Source: an uncultured bacterium (GTDB lineage: Bacteria; Bacteroidota; Ignavibacteria; Kapaibacteriales; UBA4661). From it: 43,727 bases of DNA. Position numbers and translations under genes: made by a program. The stretch spans positions 1-43,727 of the forward strand of contig CALCNX010000040.1 of the NCBI GenBank assembly GCA_937899715.1, read 5' to 3'. Positions 17,431 to 24,310 of the stretch are shown piece after piece (within the stretch, counting starts at the first letter, position 1; every line of letters starts with the position of its first letter). The notes under the pieces were generated by a model, which did no database searches, was not told the DNA's origin, and worked only from the letters and a program-made list of their open reading frames with translations.

Positions 17431-18171
17431 ATGAAATCAACGATACTTTTGGGAATAATTTGCTTGTTATGCTACTACACTGATGCTATATCACAGGAAC
17501 AGCAACCGATTTCCCTCGGAGGGTACGCAGCTTATAATCTGAACTTGCAAAACGTTGAGTTTCAATCATATCCATATGAGCCTTCTACTAATAAGCAACT
17601 TTCTAACTATGGTTTCCAAGTGAGTCACGGGCTTGCAATCGGGGCGAGAGTGGATTATAGCGTTTCAGATGTGCTGAAATTGAACTTTCGCGGTGGCTTT
17701 GCAATGCAGGCTTCGGATTTTCTCAGGTATGAATCTCTTGGTATGGTAGGACTTCCAGATGGTACAAGTGCAGGAGGACTATCTCTGCATCGTTTTTCGC
17801 AAACCACAAAATCAATAACAATTGAACCCGGAATATCAGCACGGATATTGGAAAGCGTACCATTCTTTGTATCTCTTGGCGGCAAAGCAGATCTCTTTCT
17901 TGAGAAGGGATATGAGTATCAAGAAGAATTAATCTCACCCTCGTTCGGGCATTTTGAAACAGGCTCACGTGTGCGAGATGTTCAAAAAGGAATAATTTCT
18001 AATGTGCACACGCCATTTTTTTCTATCTATGCCGGACTTGAGACTCAGTTCAATATAATGGGTATAAGAATATTGCCTTACGTGCGATATTATCTCCCGT
18101 TGACCAGTATCCTGAATGATAAGAGCTGGCAAATTTCTACGTTACAAACTGGTTTTACTGTTATGTTGTAA
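17431..18171 (+). CDS. predicted outer-membrane beta-barrel protein
   Basis: A 246-residue protein with a signal peptide (MKSTILLGIICLLCYYTDAISQE, cleavage near residue 21). The mature part shows alternating hydrophobic strands with aromatic ends (LGGYAAYNLNLQNVEF, LAIGARVDYSVSDVLKLNFRGGFAMQA, GISARILESVPFFVSLGGKADLFL, IRILPYVRYYLPL) and ends in a strand finishing QTGFTVML, as in porin-family/OmpW-like barrels where the last strand is recognised by the BAM machinery. No enzymatic motif. It starts about 50 bases after the DUF1772 gene and is followed by a hairpin, so it may end that transcription unit. Confidence 0.7.
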   Translation: MKSTILLGIICLLCYYTDAISQEQQPISLGGYAAYNLNLQNVEFQSYPYEPSTNKQLSNYGFQVSHGLAIGARVDYSVSDVLKLNFRGGFAMQASDFLRYESLGMVGLPDGTSAGGLSLHRFSQTTKSITIEPGISARILESVPFFVSLGGKADLFLEKGYEYQEELISPSFGHFETGSRVRDVQKGIISNVHTPFFSIYAGLETQFNIMGIRILPYVRYYLPLTSILNDKSWQISTLQTGFTVML

Positions 18172-18203
18172 TAATGCTTTTATTGGGCAAGATTTTTGAT
18201 TCA

Positions 18204-18226
18204 AGAGCGATATTTGGTATCGCTCT
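18204..18226 (+). terminator. hairpin after beta-barrel gene
   Basis: AGAGCGATA / TATCGCTCT, nine base pairs around a five-base loop, 33 bases after the stop codon. No strong T-run follows, so terminator function is likely but weak. Confidence 0.4.
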
Positions 18227-18285
18227 CATTCATAGAGCTATTTCAACAATTTTGACACTTCAACCCCAAACAAAAGGAAAAACCA

Positions 18286-18696
18286 ATGGCTTCAACTCTC
18301 AGTTTCACCGAATATGTCTGCGAGCAGATAGGCGAGGCGGGGCATATCACATTCAAAAAAATGTTTGGCGAATATGCAATTTACTGCGACGAAAAAGTTG
18401 TCGCATTTGTTTGCGACAATCAACTATTCGTCAAGCCCACCGCAGCCGGACGCGCTAAATTGGGTGCTCCGGTCGAAGCGCCGCCTTATCCGGGCGCAAA
18501 GTTGTACTTCCTCATTGATGGGCAGCTTGATGACAGGCAGTTCATATCAAGCGTTATCGCGCTCACCGCAAAGGAACTGCCAATGCCCGCTCCGAAGAAA
18601 CCGAAAGCTATAAAAAACAAAGAGACCAAAACGAAGTCTGTGAAGCCCAAGACGACAAAAGCAAAAGCTACAAAACCAAAAATCGAAAAAATATGA
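18286..18696 (+). CDS. TfoX/Sxy N-terminal domain protein with lysine-rich tail
   Basis: A 136-residue protein. Residues about 5-95 match the TfoX N-terminal fold: FTEYVCEQIGEAGHITFKKMFGEYAIYCDEKVVAFVCDNQLFVKP is the usual start (KKMFGGYGIY...), and PYPGAKLYFLIDG is the second landmark. The C-terminal 40 residues are low-complexity, dominated by Lys, Thr and Pro (KKPKAIKNKETKTKS...), much like the tails of histone H1-like proteins, and should bind nucleic acid or acidic partners. Stand-alone TfoX-N proteins are widespread and of unclear function; competence regulation is only known for full Sxy in gamma-proteobacteria. Its stop overlaps the start of the next gene (ATGATGA), implying coupling. 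Confidence 0.85.
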   Translation: MASTLSFTEYVCEQIGEAGHITFKKMFGEYAIYCDEKVVAFVCDNQLFVKPTAAGRAKLGAPVEAPPYPGAKLYFLIDGQLDDRQFISSVIALTAKELPMPAPKKPKAIKNKETKTKSVKPKTTKAKATKPKIEKI

Positions 18697-19127
18697 TGAA
18701 CACAGACCAGCATAAGGCTTCCGTCCACGAATTTTTCGCACGGCTCTCCGCGAGCGATCTTTCGGGTGCGCTTGCAATGTTGACCGATGATGCGACGTGG
18801 CTCATACCTGGAAAGCCAGAATTAATGCCAACAGCAGGACTTTATCCCAAAGACCGTATCACGCGGTTGCTATCGGGAATGGTGAAGCAGCTTCAAGCGG
18901 GGCTGGCAATGACGGTCAAGGGCGTAATTGCGGAAGGCGATAAAGTGGCGGTAGAAGTGGAATCAGAAGGGACACTGAAGAATGGGCGCATCTATCGGCA
19001 GCAATACCATTTCGTGATGGAATTTAGAGACCAAAAGATTTGCGCCGTGCGAGAGTACCTTGATACGCACCACGCATTCGAGATTTGGATAGCACCCATG
19101 GAAGCGGCGGAAGCGAGAACAACTTGA
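18693..19127 (+). CDS. NTF2-like / SnoaL-type small protein
   Basis: A 144-residue cone-fold protein: an N-terminal helix (KASVHEFFARLSASDLSGALAMLTDDATWLIPG) followed by an alternating strand pattern (MTVKGVIAEGDKVAVEVESEG, RIYRQQYHFVMEFRDQKICAVREYLDTHHAFEI). This is the ketosteroid-isomerase-related SnoaL fold; EYLDTHHA near the end is typical of the subfamily with the HDR/DTxxA tail. Ligand or enzymatic role unknown. Translationally coupled to the TfoX-like gene. Two adjacent Met codons give starts three bases apart. Confidence 0.8.
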   Translation: MMNTDQHKASVHEFFARLSASDLSGALAMLTDDATWLIPGKPELMPTAGLYPKDRITRLLSGMVKQLQAGLAMTVKGVIAEGDKVAVEVESEGTLKNGRIYRQQYHFVMEFRDQKICAVREYLDTHHAFEIWIAPMEAAEARTT

Positions 19128-19165
19128 CGAGTAATTGGTGAACTGCATCTGTACAAGCAGATAAA

Positions 19166-19193
19166 AAAGCCGCTTCAAGAATGAAGCGGCTTT
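19166..19193 (-). terminator. intrinsic terminator for tRNA-Arg (possibly bidirectional)
   Basis: Eleven-base stem AAAGCCGCTTC with a six-base loop. On the minus strand it follows the tRNA 3' end by 14 bases and ends in a run of six T; on the plus strand it also lies 38 bases after the NTF2-like gene and could serve both. Confidence 0.8.
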
Positions 19194-19207
19194 GATGTAT
19201 GTTTTTG

Positions 19208-19281
19208 TACGCCCGACAGGACTCGAACCTGTTGCCCACAGCTTAGAAGGCTGTTGCTCTATCCAGATGAGCTACGGGCGC
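19208..19281 (-). tRNA. tRNA-Arg(UCU)
   Basis: Full cloverleaf on the minus strand: acceptor GCGCCCG pairs with CGGGCGT (first pair G-U), D arm GCTC/GAGC, anticodon stem ACAGC/GCTGT with loop CTTCTAA giving anticodon TCT, and T arm ACAGG-TTCGAGT-CCTGT. Discriminator A; CCA is not encoded. It reads AGA/AGG codons. Confidence 0.95.
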
Positions 19282-19302
19282 AGCAATCAAAAAGAACATC
19301 CG

Positions 19303-19334
19303 CAAATTTACGCGGATACGGCTAAAGAAACAAG
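19303..19334 (-). promoter_or_regulatory. promoter for tRNA-Arg: CTTG-N20-TAAATTTG
   Basis: Exact TAnnTTTG at 19303-19310 (minus strand) with CTTG exactly 20 bases upstream at 19331-19334. Predicted start is about 15 bases before the mature tRNA. Matches the Bacteroidota primary sigma consensus. Confidence 0.6.
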
Positions 19335-19372
19335 TTTTTTCCGTGCGGCTTATAGTTGCTCTGAAAATTTTT

Positions 19373-19404
19373 CTTGCAGGAAATTGACTATTACCGTAAA
19401 TTTG
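19373..19404 (+). promoter_or_regulatory. promoter toward SRP RNA: CTTG-N20-TAAATTTG
   Basis: Same boxes and same 20-base spacing as the tRNA promoter, on the opposite strand, with the two -33 boxes about 40 bases apart. It fires toward the SRP RNA gene 90 bases downstream, implying a leader that would be processed. Confidence 0.5.
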
Positions 19405-19494
19405 AAATCTGTCTCTGAAAAAATTCTAAGGCAGTTCTGAAACGAAACAAACGTTCTTCTTAGTAGATTCTCAAGACGTTTTTCAACGCAAGTC

Positions 19495-19594
19495 TAGGTC
19501 AAGTCCCGTACGGCTGCGACAAGCCCAACCCCGTCAGGTCCGGAAGGAAGCAGCGGTCAGTTTGCTCTCAGCGCGATACGGTCAGCTTGACCTA
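19495..19594 (+). ncRNA. ffs: signal recognition particle RNA (small bacterial type)
   Basis: Ends pair (TAGGTCAAG with CTTGACCTA) to form one long hairpin of about 100 bases. The apical domain contains the invariant GTCAGGTCCGGAAGGAAGCAGC block (two consecutive parts, GTCAGGTCCGG and AAGGAAGCAGC), which is the Ffh-binding symmetric/asymmetric loop region capped by GGAA. A T-run (19595-19601) follows the closing helix and acts as terminator. It is the short 4.5S form without the Alu domain. It targets nascent membrane proteins with Ffh and FtsY. Confidence 0.95.
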
Positions 19595-19779
19595 TTTTTT
19601 TGCCCCTCTCTGCCGTGCGCTGCTTCACATCTGCTTGTTTTTTCGTATCTTGCCTCTTCGTCACATTCTTCGAGTACGCGCCCGGAAGCGCACCCCGCCC
19701 CCACCGCTTATGCTCGTGCTGAAGTTCACGACGCTTTTACCTTGCTTATCAATCTTGCTTTCAAGCATCATCACACATT

Positions 19780-21522
19780 ATGAAAAAAGAAATCCTTATC
19801 AACGCTGCCTTGAGTGAAATTCGCGTTGCTATCACCGAAAACGGTCGCTTGGCGGAAGTCTTCTGGGAACTTCCCGAAAAAGAACGTCACATTGGCAATA
19901 TCTATCTTGGGCGCGTCGAACGCATCGTGCAAGGCATGAATGCTGCCTTCGTGGATATTGGTCTCGACCAAGATGCCTTCCTCCACTTCTCAGATGCCGG
20001 CGACCTTGATGCCGACGACGACGGTGACGACGATGACGACGATGACAACGACAGCCGCCCCTCCTCTGCCAACGATGATGACCAGCTTTCCGATGTAGCC
20101 GCCATTGCGCTTCGCAAGAAATCCAGTCCTTCTGCCGCCGCTAATGCTCAGATGCCTACCTTTTTTACAAGGCGCGTAGGCGAAGTAACTATCAGCCTTG
20201 AGGTTGGGCAGCTCGTCATGGTACAGGTTACGCGCGAGGCGTATGGCACAAAAGGTTTGCGGGTTACTACGAAAATTTCCCTTCCCGGACGGTATTTGGT
20301 ACTGCTGCCCTTTAGTGGCTCCATCGGCGTTTCCAAGAAAATTTGGGACTTCCGCGAGCGCAAGCGCCTTCGCGCTATGGCAAAATCTATCTTGCCGGAT
20401 GATATTGGATGTATTGTCCGCACCGAAGCCGCCGAGCACGAGGACGCAACGCTGCGCAAAGACCTTCAAGACCTTCTTGCTAAGTGGGAGCGCGTACAGG
20501 CGCAAATCAAATCTCTCGAAGAGCCTGAACCAATGCTGCTTCACAACGACGTAAGCCTTGCGCGGTCGTTCATCCGCGACCTTCTTACGGCGGATGTGAG
20601 CCATGTTGTCGTGGATTCCAAACAACTCTATCACGACCTGAAAGAGTACGCGGAATGGGCTGCGCCACACTTGGCACACAAGGTGAAATGGTACGCCGCC
20701 AAAGAGCCTATTTACGAGGCATTTGGGCTGACGCAAGAAATGGAGCGGGCGACGGCGAAATCTGTGCCGCTTGTCTATGGCGGTTATTTAGTCTGGGATT
20801 ACACTGAGGCAATGACCGTTGTGGACGTGAATAGCGGGCGCTTTGCTGCCGACCGCGACCAAGAAATCAATGCTCTTCGCACGAACATCGAAGCCGCCCG
20901 CGAGGTTGCCCGGCAAATCCGCCTCCGCGATATTGGCGGAATGATTGTGGTGGACTGTATTGACATGACCCAAGAGCAGAACCGTCGTCGTGTGGTGGAG
21001 GAACTCTACCGCGCCACTCGTGCCGACCGCGCACAGGTGACGGTGTATCCCATCACGCAACTTGGTTTGCTACAAATGACTCGCAAGCGCGTCCGGCAAA
21101 ACATTCTTCAAGTAGTAACCGAGCCTTGTCCCACGTGTAGTGGAACGGGTGTCGTGCCGTCGGTCTCAACGGTTGTAAGCGAGATAGAGCGCTGGCTCAA
21201 GCGCTTTGCGACGACGACGCGCTCACTCCAAGCCCCAACTGCTCCGGCAAGTAAAGCCAAGTCTGCCGTTCCGAAATCCAAGCCTACACCTACCGTGCAA
21301 GCAAAAGAGCGCGAAGCAAGCGTTGAACGCGAGTTTACGCTTGTGCTGCGGGTGCATCCTAGAGTGGCACAAGAAATTGCAGGCGGCGCATTCTCGAAGC
21401 TCAATCGTTTGATGCTGCGCTTCTTCGTCAAAATTCGCCTTGAGCAGGACGACCGCTTGCGGCACGAAGAATTTCACTTTTTCTCCGTGCGGCGGCAGCG
21501 CGATATTACGGCGGAGTATTGA
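19780..21522 (+). CDS. rng: ribonuclease G/E family endoribonuclease
   Basis: 580 residues, longer than typical RNase G (about 490). MKKEILINAALSEIRVAITENG and HIGNIYLGRVERIVQGMNAAFVDIG start an S1 domain that is interrupted at about residues 72-140 by an acidic, disordered insert (ADDDGDDDDDDDND and beyond) before the domain resumes at GQLVMVQVTREAYGTKGLR...ISLPGRYLV. The catalytic Mg-binding acids lie in VVDVNSGRF (about 347) and GMIVVDCIDM (about 388). CPTCSGTG (about 449) is the Zn-link. The C-terminal extension (about 470-510) is Pro/Lys/Ala-rich. It processes rRNA precursors and starts mRNA decay. It lies about 185 bases after the SRP RNA, on the same strand. Confidence 0.95.
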   Translation: MKKEILINAALSEIRVAITENGRLAEVFWELPEKERHIGNIYLGRVERIVQGMNAAFVDIGLDQDAFLHFSDAGDLDADDDGDDDDDDDNDSRPSSANDDDQLSDVAAIALRKKSSPSAAANAQMPTFFTRRVGEVTISLEVGQLVMVQVTREAYGTKGLRVTTKISLPGRYLVLLPFSGSIGVSKKIWDFRERKRLRAMAKSILPDDIGCIVRTEAAEHEDATLRKDLQDLLAKWERVQAQIKSLEEPEPMLLHNDVSLARSFIRDLLTADVSHVVVDSKQLYHDLKEYAEWAAPHLAHKVKWYAAKEPIYEAFGLTQEMERATAKSVPLVYGGYLVWDYTEAMTVVDVNSGRFAADRDQEINALRTNIEAAREVARQIRLRDIGGMIVVDCIDMTQEQNRRRVVEELYRATRADRAQVTVYPITQLGLLQMTRKRVRQNILQVVTEPCPTCSGTGVVPSVSTVVSEIERWLKRFATTTRSLQAPTAPASKAKSAVPKSKPTPTVQAKEREASVEREFTLVLRVHPRVAQEIAGGAFSKLNRLMLRFFVKIRLEQDDRLRHEEFHFFSVRRQRDITAEY

Positions 21523-21574
21523 AGAAAGTTTTGAGTTTTTAACGCGATAGAACGATGAACAGGCAATATTTTGT

Positions 21575-21949
21575 ATGGTTCAAGAATTTCTGCAAAAAGC
21601 GGAGGAAAATCTTCGTATTACACGCCTCGCTTTCGAGAATGGTGCTTACAACGCCAGTGCAAATAGAGCGTATTATGCCTCATTTCATGCGGCAGTGGCA
21701 GCATTAGCGGCGGAAGGGCTGAAGAAAAAAGGGCATCCGCACGATTGGGTGCAAGCGCAGTTTTCGGGTGTCTTAATTCGGCAGCGAAAGCTCTACCCAT
21801 CTGCGATGAAATCGTATTTGGTAGATATGCTCGAACAGCGCGAAGATGCTGATTATTCCGAAACAATGATTTCCAAAGCAAACGCACGATTACAACTCAA
21901 ACAAGCCACTGAATTTGTGACTGCTGTTTTAGAAAGGCTACAACCATGA
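21575..21949 (+). CDS. HEPN domain protein
   Basis: A 124-residue, nearly all-helical protein. The start MVQEFLQKAEENLRITRLAFENGAYNASANRAYYASFHAAVAAL carries the HEPN signature: a conserved Arg followed six residues later by His (RAYYASFH), the Rx4-6H motif that forms the RNase site in active members. ...DWVQAQFSGVLI and YSETMISKANARLQLKQATEFVTAVLERL form the remaining helices. HEPN proteins of this size usually pair with an MNT nucleotidyltransferase as toxin-antitoxin. Here the coupled downstream gene (ATGA overlap) is a different small protein, so its system type is open. Confidence 0.85.
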   Translation: MVQEFLQKAEENLRITRLAFENGAYNASANRAYYASFHAAVAALAAEGLKKKGHPHDWVQAQFSGVLIRQRKLYPSAMKSYLVDMLEQREDADYSETMISKANARLQLKQATEFVTAVLERLQP

Positions 21950-22200
21950 CCCGTAAAGTAAAAGACCTCGCCCTGAAATTTTTTCAGGAAACGCAAACCG
22001 CTTTTCCCGAAATTACCTTTGCCGATATTATGCCTTCGCCCGAACTTCGCAAACGCTACTGGATACTGGTAACAGGCACGATGACAGAAAAGCGCAAACG
22101 CGAGATGCGCCGCTTTGTTGCTGACCGCGCAACGGATATGTTGATAGATGAAGGCTATTCGTTTTCGGTGAAATTGGATTATATGCGTGAAACTGTATAA
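21946..22200 (+). CDS. small protein coupled to HEPN gene, possible antitoxin, unrecognised family
   Basis: 84 residues starting inside the HEPN stop codon (ATGA). It is not an MNT nucleotidyltransferase: the G-S-x-A-R-G and DxD motifs are absent. A likely helix (KVKDLALKFFQETQTAFP), a strand (RYWILVTGT), a long basic helix (TEKRKREMRRFVADRATDMLIDEG) and a strand (SFSVKLDYM) can be read. Translational coupling and small size suggest a partner or antitoxin for the HEPN protein, by analogy only. A decayed second copy of its last 21 codons follows at 22223. Confidence 0.7.
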   Translation: MTRKVKDLALKFFQETQTAFPEITFADIMPSPELRKRYWILVTGTMTEKRKREMRRFVADRATDMLIDEGYSFSVKLDYMRETV

Positions 22201-22222
22201 ATGCTGCGCTGGATAGTCCACG

Positions 22223-22288
22223 GATATTCTCATTGACGAAGGCTATTCTTTTGCGGTGATGATGGAAAATACACCGGAGACAGCGTGA
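22223..22288 (+). pseudogene. orphan tail duplicating the 3' end of the HEPN partner gene
   Basis: The frame DILIDEGYSFAVMMENTPETA-stop parallels the end of the preceding gene (DMLIDEGYSFSVKLDYMRETV-stop) closely for 12 residues and then diverges. Nothing of the rest of the gene is present and there is no start codon in this frame, so it is a leftover of a second copy. Confidence 0.7.
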
Positions 22289-22327
22289 AATAGTCTTGCC
22301 CTATACCATACTAAACTATTATCACAG

Positions 22328-22981
22328 ATGAAAAGAGTTACAAGTTTCGTAATTGTATTGATGATTACCTCTGCAATATCAGTTATTGCTGGTGAATCCA
22401 AAAATACTGATAGCTTACATCGTTCGGATTTGAAAGGCATTAGTCTTTTGATATGGGGCGGTGACAAGTTGATTCCCGACATTCCGGGTGGCGGCATAGC
22501 CGGTAAATACTGGATAGACCCTGAGCAAGCACTAGCTGGAGGCATTATCTTTCATGTAGGTTCCTCTGTTTCAGATCGCTTGATCAACAAAAAACCACCC
22601 AGCGATAGCTTGGAAACGTCTTTATGGGGCTATACGCTTATTGCCAGATATGAAAGACATTTTCCACTCAATCAAAATGTTTCGCCATTTATCGCACCTG
22701 GCTTGGGTTATGGGCGACTTTATACCCTAGAACGAAATAAAAATGCTGAGAAGACTAACACTATTGAACATATTGCGGGAACGCTCTCTGGGGGGATTGA
22801 GTATTTCTTTACTCCCTCGTTTTCTCTAGTCCTGCAAACAGGTTTAACGGCTCGATACTCAACAGGTAATGAAAAAACAAAATCCTTGCAACTGAATAAC
22901 GATGAGGAGTCGGTAAAAAGAGAAAATTCGTGGTACTTCGGCATTAGCACTGTAGGTCTCGCAATATCTTTCTATTTTTAA
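22328..22981 (+). CDS. predicted outer-membrane beta-barrel protein
   Basis: 217 residues with a signal peptide (MKRVTSFVIVLMITSAISVIAGES, cleavage near residue 22). Alternating strands (GGGIAGKYWIDPEQALAGGIIFHVG, SLWGYTLIARYERHF, VSPFIAPGLGYGRLYTLE, TLSGGIEYFFTPSFSLVLQTGLTARYS) and a final strand GISTVGLAISFYF ending in Phe are hallmarks of an eight-stranded OMP-beta-barrel of the OmpW/outer-membrane-protein-beta-barrel group. No relation to the other barrel at 17431 is obvious beyond fold. Function unknown. AT-richer than the housekeeping genes around it. Confidence 0.7.
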   Translation: MKRVTSFVIVLMITSAISVIAGESKNTDSLHRSDLKGISLLIWGGDKLIPDIPGGGIAGKYWIDPEQALAGGIIFHVGSSVSDRLINKKPPSDSLETSLWGYTLIARYERHFPLNQNVSPFIAPGLGYGRLYTLERNKNAEKTNTIEHIAGTLSGGIEYFFTPSFSLVLQTGLTARYSTGNEKTKSLQLNNDEESVKRENSWYFGISTVGLAISFYF

Positions 22982-23021
22982 GACAGAGTGTCAATCTTAT
23001 CAACTCCAACACTGTCTATTC

Positions 23022-24266
23022 ATGTCCACCCGCACACTATCCCTACTCGGCGCAACCGGCTCCATCGGCGTACAAACGCTGGATGTTGTCCTTGCCAATC
23101 CTGACGAATTCCGCTTGGGTTGGCTCACCGTGAACACCCGATTCGACCTTCTGGAAGAGCAACTGCACCGACTTCGCAAGCACGGCTTTGTACCGCGCGG
23201 CGTTGCCCTTGCCGATGAAAAAGCCTATCACGAGTTCCGACGTATCACCTCCTTCGCAGGCGAGATTCTGTGCGGCGATGAAGGCGTATGCACTGCCGCC
23301 GCTGCACCGGAGAACGATATTTTGCTTTCGGCATTGGTTGGCTTTAGCGGCGTACTGCCGAATTATGCAGCTATTCAGCAAGGCATTCCTATTGCATTGG
23401 CGAACAAGGAAACGCTTGTGAGCGCGGGAGCAGTCATCATGCCTGCGGCGAGGGAGCGCGGCGTAGAGATTCTTGCCGTTGATAGCGAGCACAGCGCCAT
23501 TTTGCAGTGTCTCGCGGGTGAATTTCACGAGGAAGTTGAAAAGCTGATTTTAACGGCTTCGGGCGGACCCTTCCGCGAGTGGACATTGGAGCAAATCGAA
23601 AACGTTACGCCCGCACAGGCGCTCAAGCACCCGAACTGGTCTATGGGCAGCAAAATCACGATTGATTCTGCAACGATGATGAACAAAGGCTTTGAGGTTA
23701 TTGAGGCATATTGGCTCTTTGGCGTGGGGGCGGATAAAATCGAAGTCGTGGTGCATCCGCAAAGTATCATTCACTCAATGGTGCAATTTTGCGACGGCTC
23801 GGTAAAGGCACAACTGGGCTTGCCGGATATGAAAATCCCGATTGCTTACGCGCTCAGTCTGCCGCACCGCTACCCGTCGAACTTCAAACGTATGGATATA
23901 TGCGCATTGCAGAATCTCTCATTCTTCCCACCCGACGTGGTGCGCTTTCCGTGTCTGCGCTTGGCGTTTGATTCTCTTGCACAAGGCGGTACTGCGCCGT
24001 GCATTGTGAACGCGGCGAACGAAATTGCAGTGGCTTCGTTTCTGCAATCGCGTATCGGCTTTTTAGATATTCCACGATTGATTGAAACGTGTTTGGAAAA
24101 AATTACGCATATTGACACCCCGACGCTGGACGACATTGTGCAGACGGACGAAAAAACACGCCGACTGGCGGAATCACTGGTGCGCGAAGGCATGAGCGTT
24201 CCAATCGTTTCGCTACCGAAAGCAAACGGAGCAACTAATGTAACAGATGTTTCGTCTATTGCGTAA
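23022..24266 (+). CDS. dxr: 1-deoxy-D-xylulose 5-phosphate reductoisomerase
   Basis: Second enzyme of the MEP pathway: rearranges and reduces DXP to 2-C-methyl-D-erythritol 4-phosphate with NADPH and a divalent metal. 414 residues, normal for the family. NADPH-binding GATGSIG at residues 9-15, ANKETLVSAG at about 125, metal-binding VDSEHSAILQCL at about 150, TASGGPFREW (catalytic flap start) at about 178, and PNWSMGSKITIDSATMMNKGFEVIEAYWLF at about 205-235 are all intact, so the enzyme should be active. It opens a cluster with rseP, an FtsL-like gene and an RluD-type gene; dxr next to rseP is a common arrangement in bacteria. Confidence 0.97.
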   Translation: MSTRTLSLLGATGSIGVQTLDVVLANPDEFRLGWLTVNTRFDLLEEQLHRLRKHGFVPRGVALADEKAYHEFRRITSFAGEILCGDEGVCTAAAAPENDILLSALVGFSGVLPNYAAIQQGIPIALANKETLVSAGAVIMPAARERGVEILAVDSEHSAILQCLAGEFHEEVEKLILTASGGPFREWTLEQIENVTPAQALKHPNWSMGSKITIDSATMMNKGFEVIEAYWLFGVGADKIEVVVHPQSIIHSMVQFCDGSVKAQLGLPDMKIPIAYALSLPHRYPSNFKRMDICALQNLSFFPPDVVRFPCLRLAFDSLAQGGTAPCIVNAANEIAVASFLQSRIGFLDIPRLIETCLEKITHIDTPTLDDIVQTDEKTRRLAESLVREGMSVPIVSLPKANGATNVTDVSSIA

Positions 24267-24310
24267 AATCAACTTGATAAAACCTTACTCATTCTCATTT
24301 CTCGACTACT

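Noticed and set aside
19192..19440. Plus-strand open frame across the tRNA gene
   Set aside because: It is antisense to tRNA-Arg and its promoter; no protein features.
19562..19783. Plus-strand open frame starting in the SRP RNA
   Set aside because: It begins inside the structural RNA and covers the T-run terminator; low-complexity translation.
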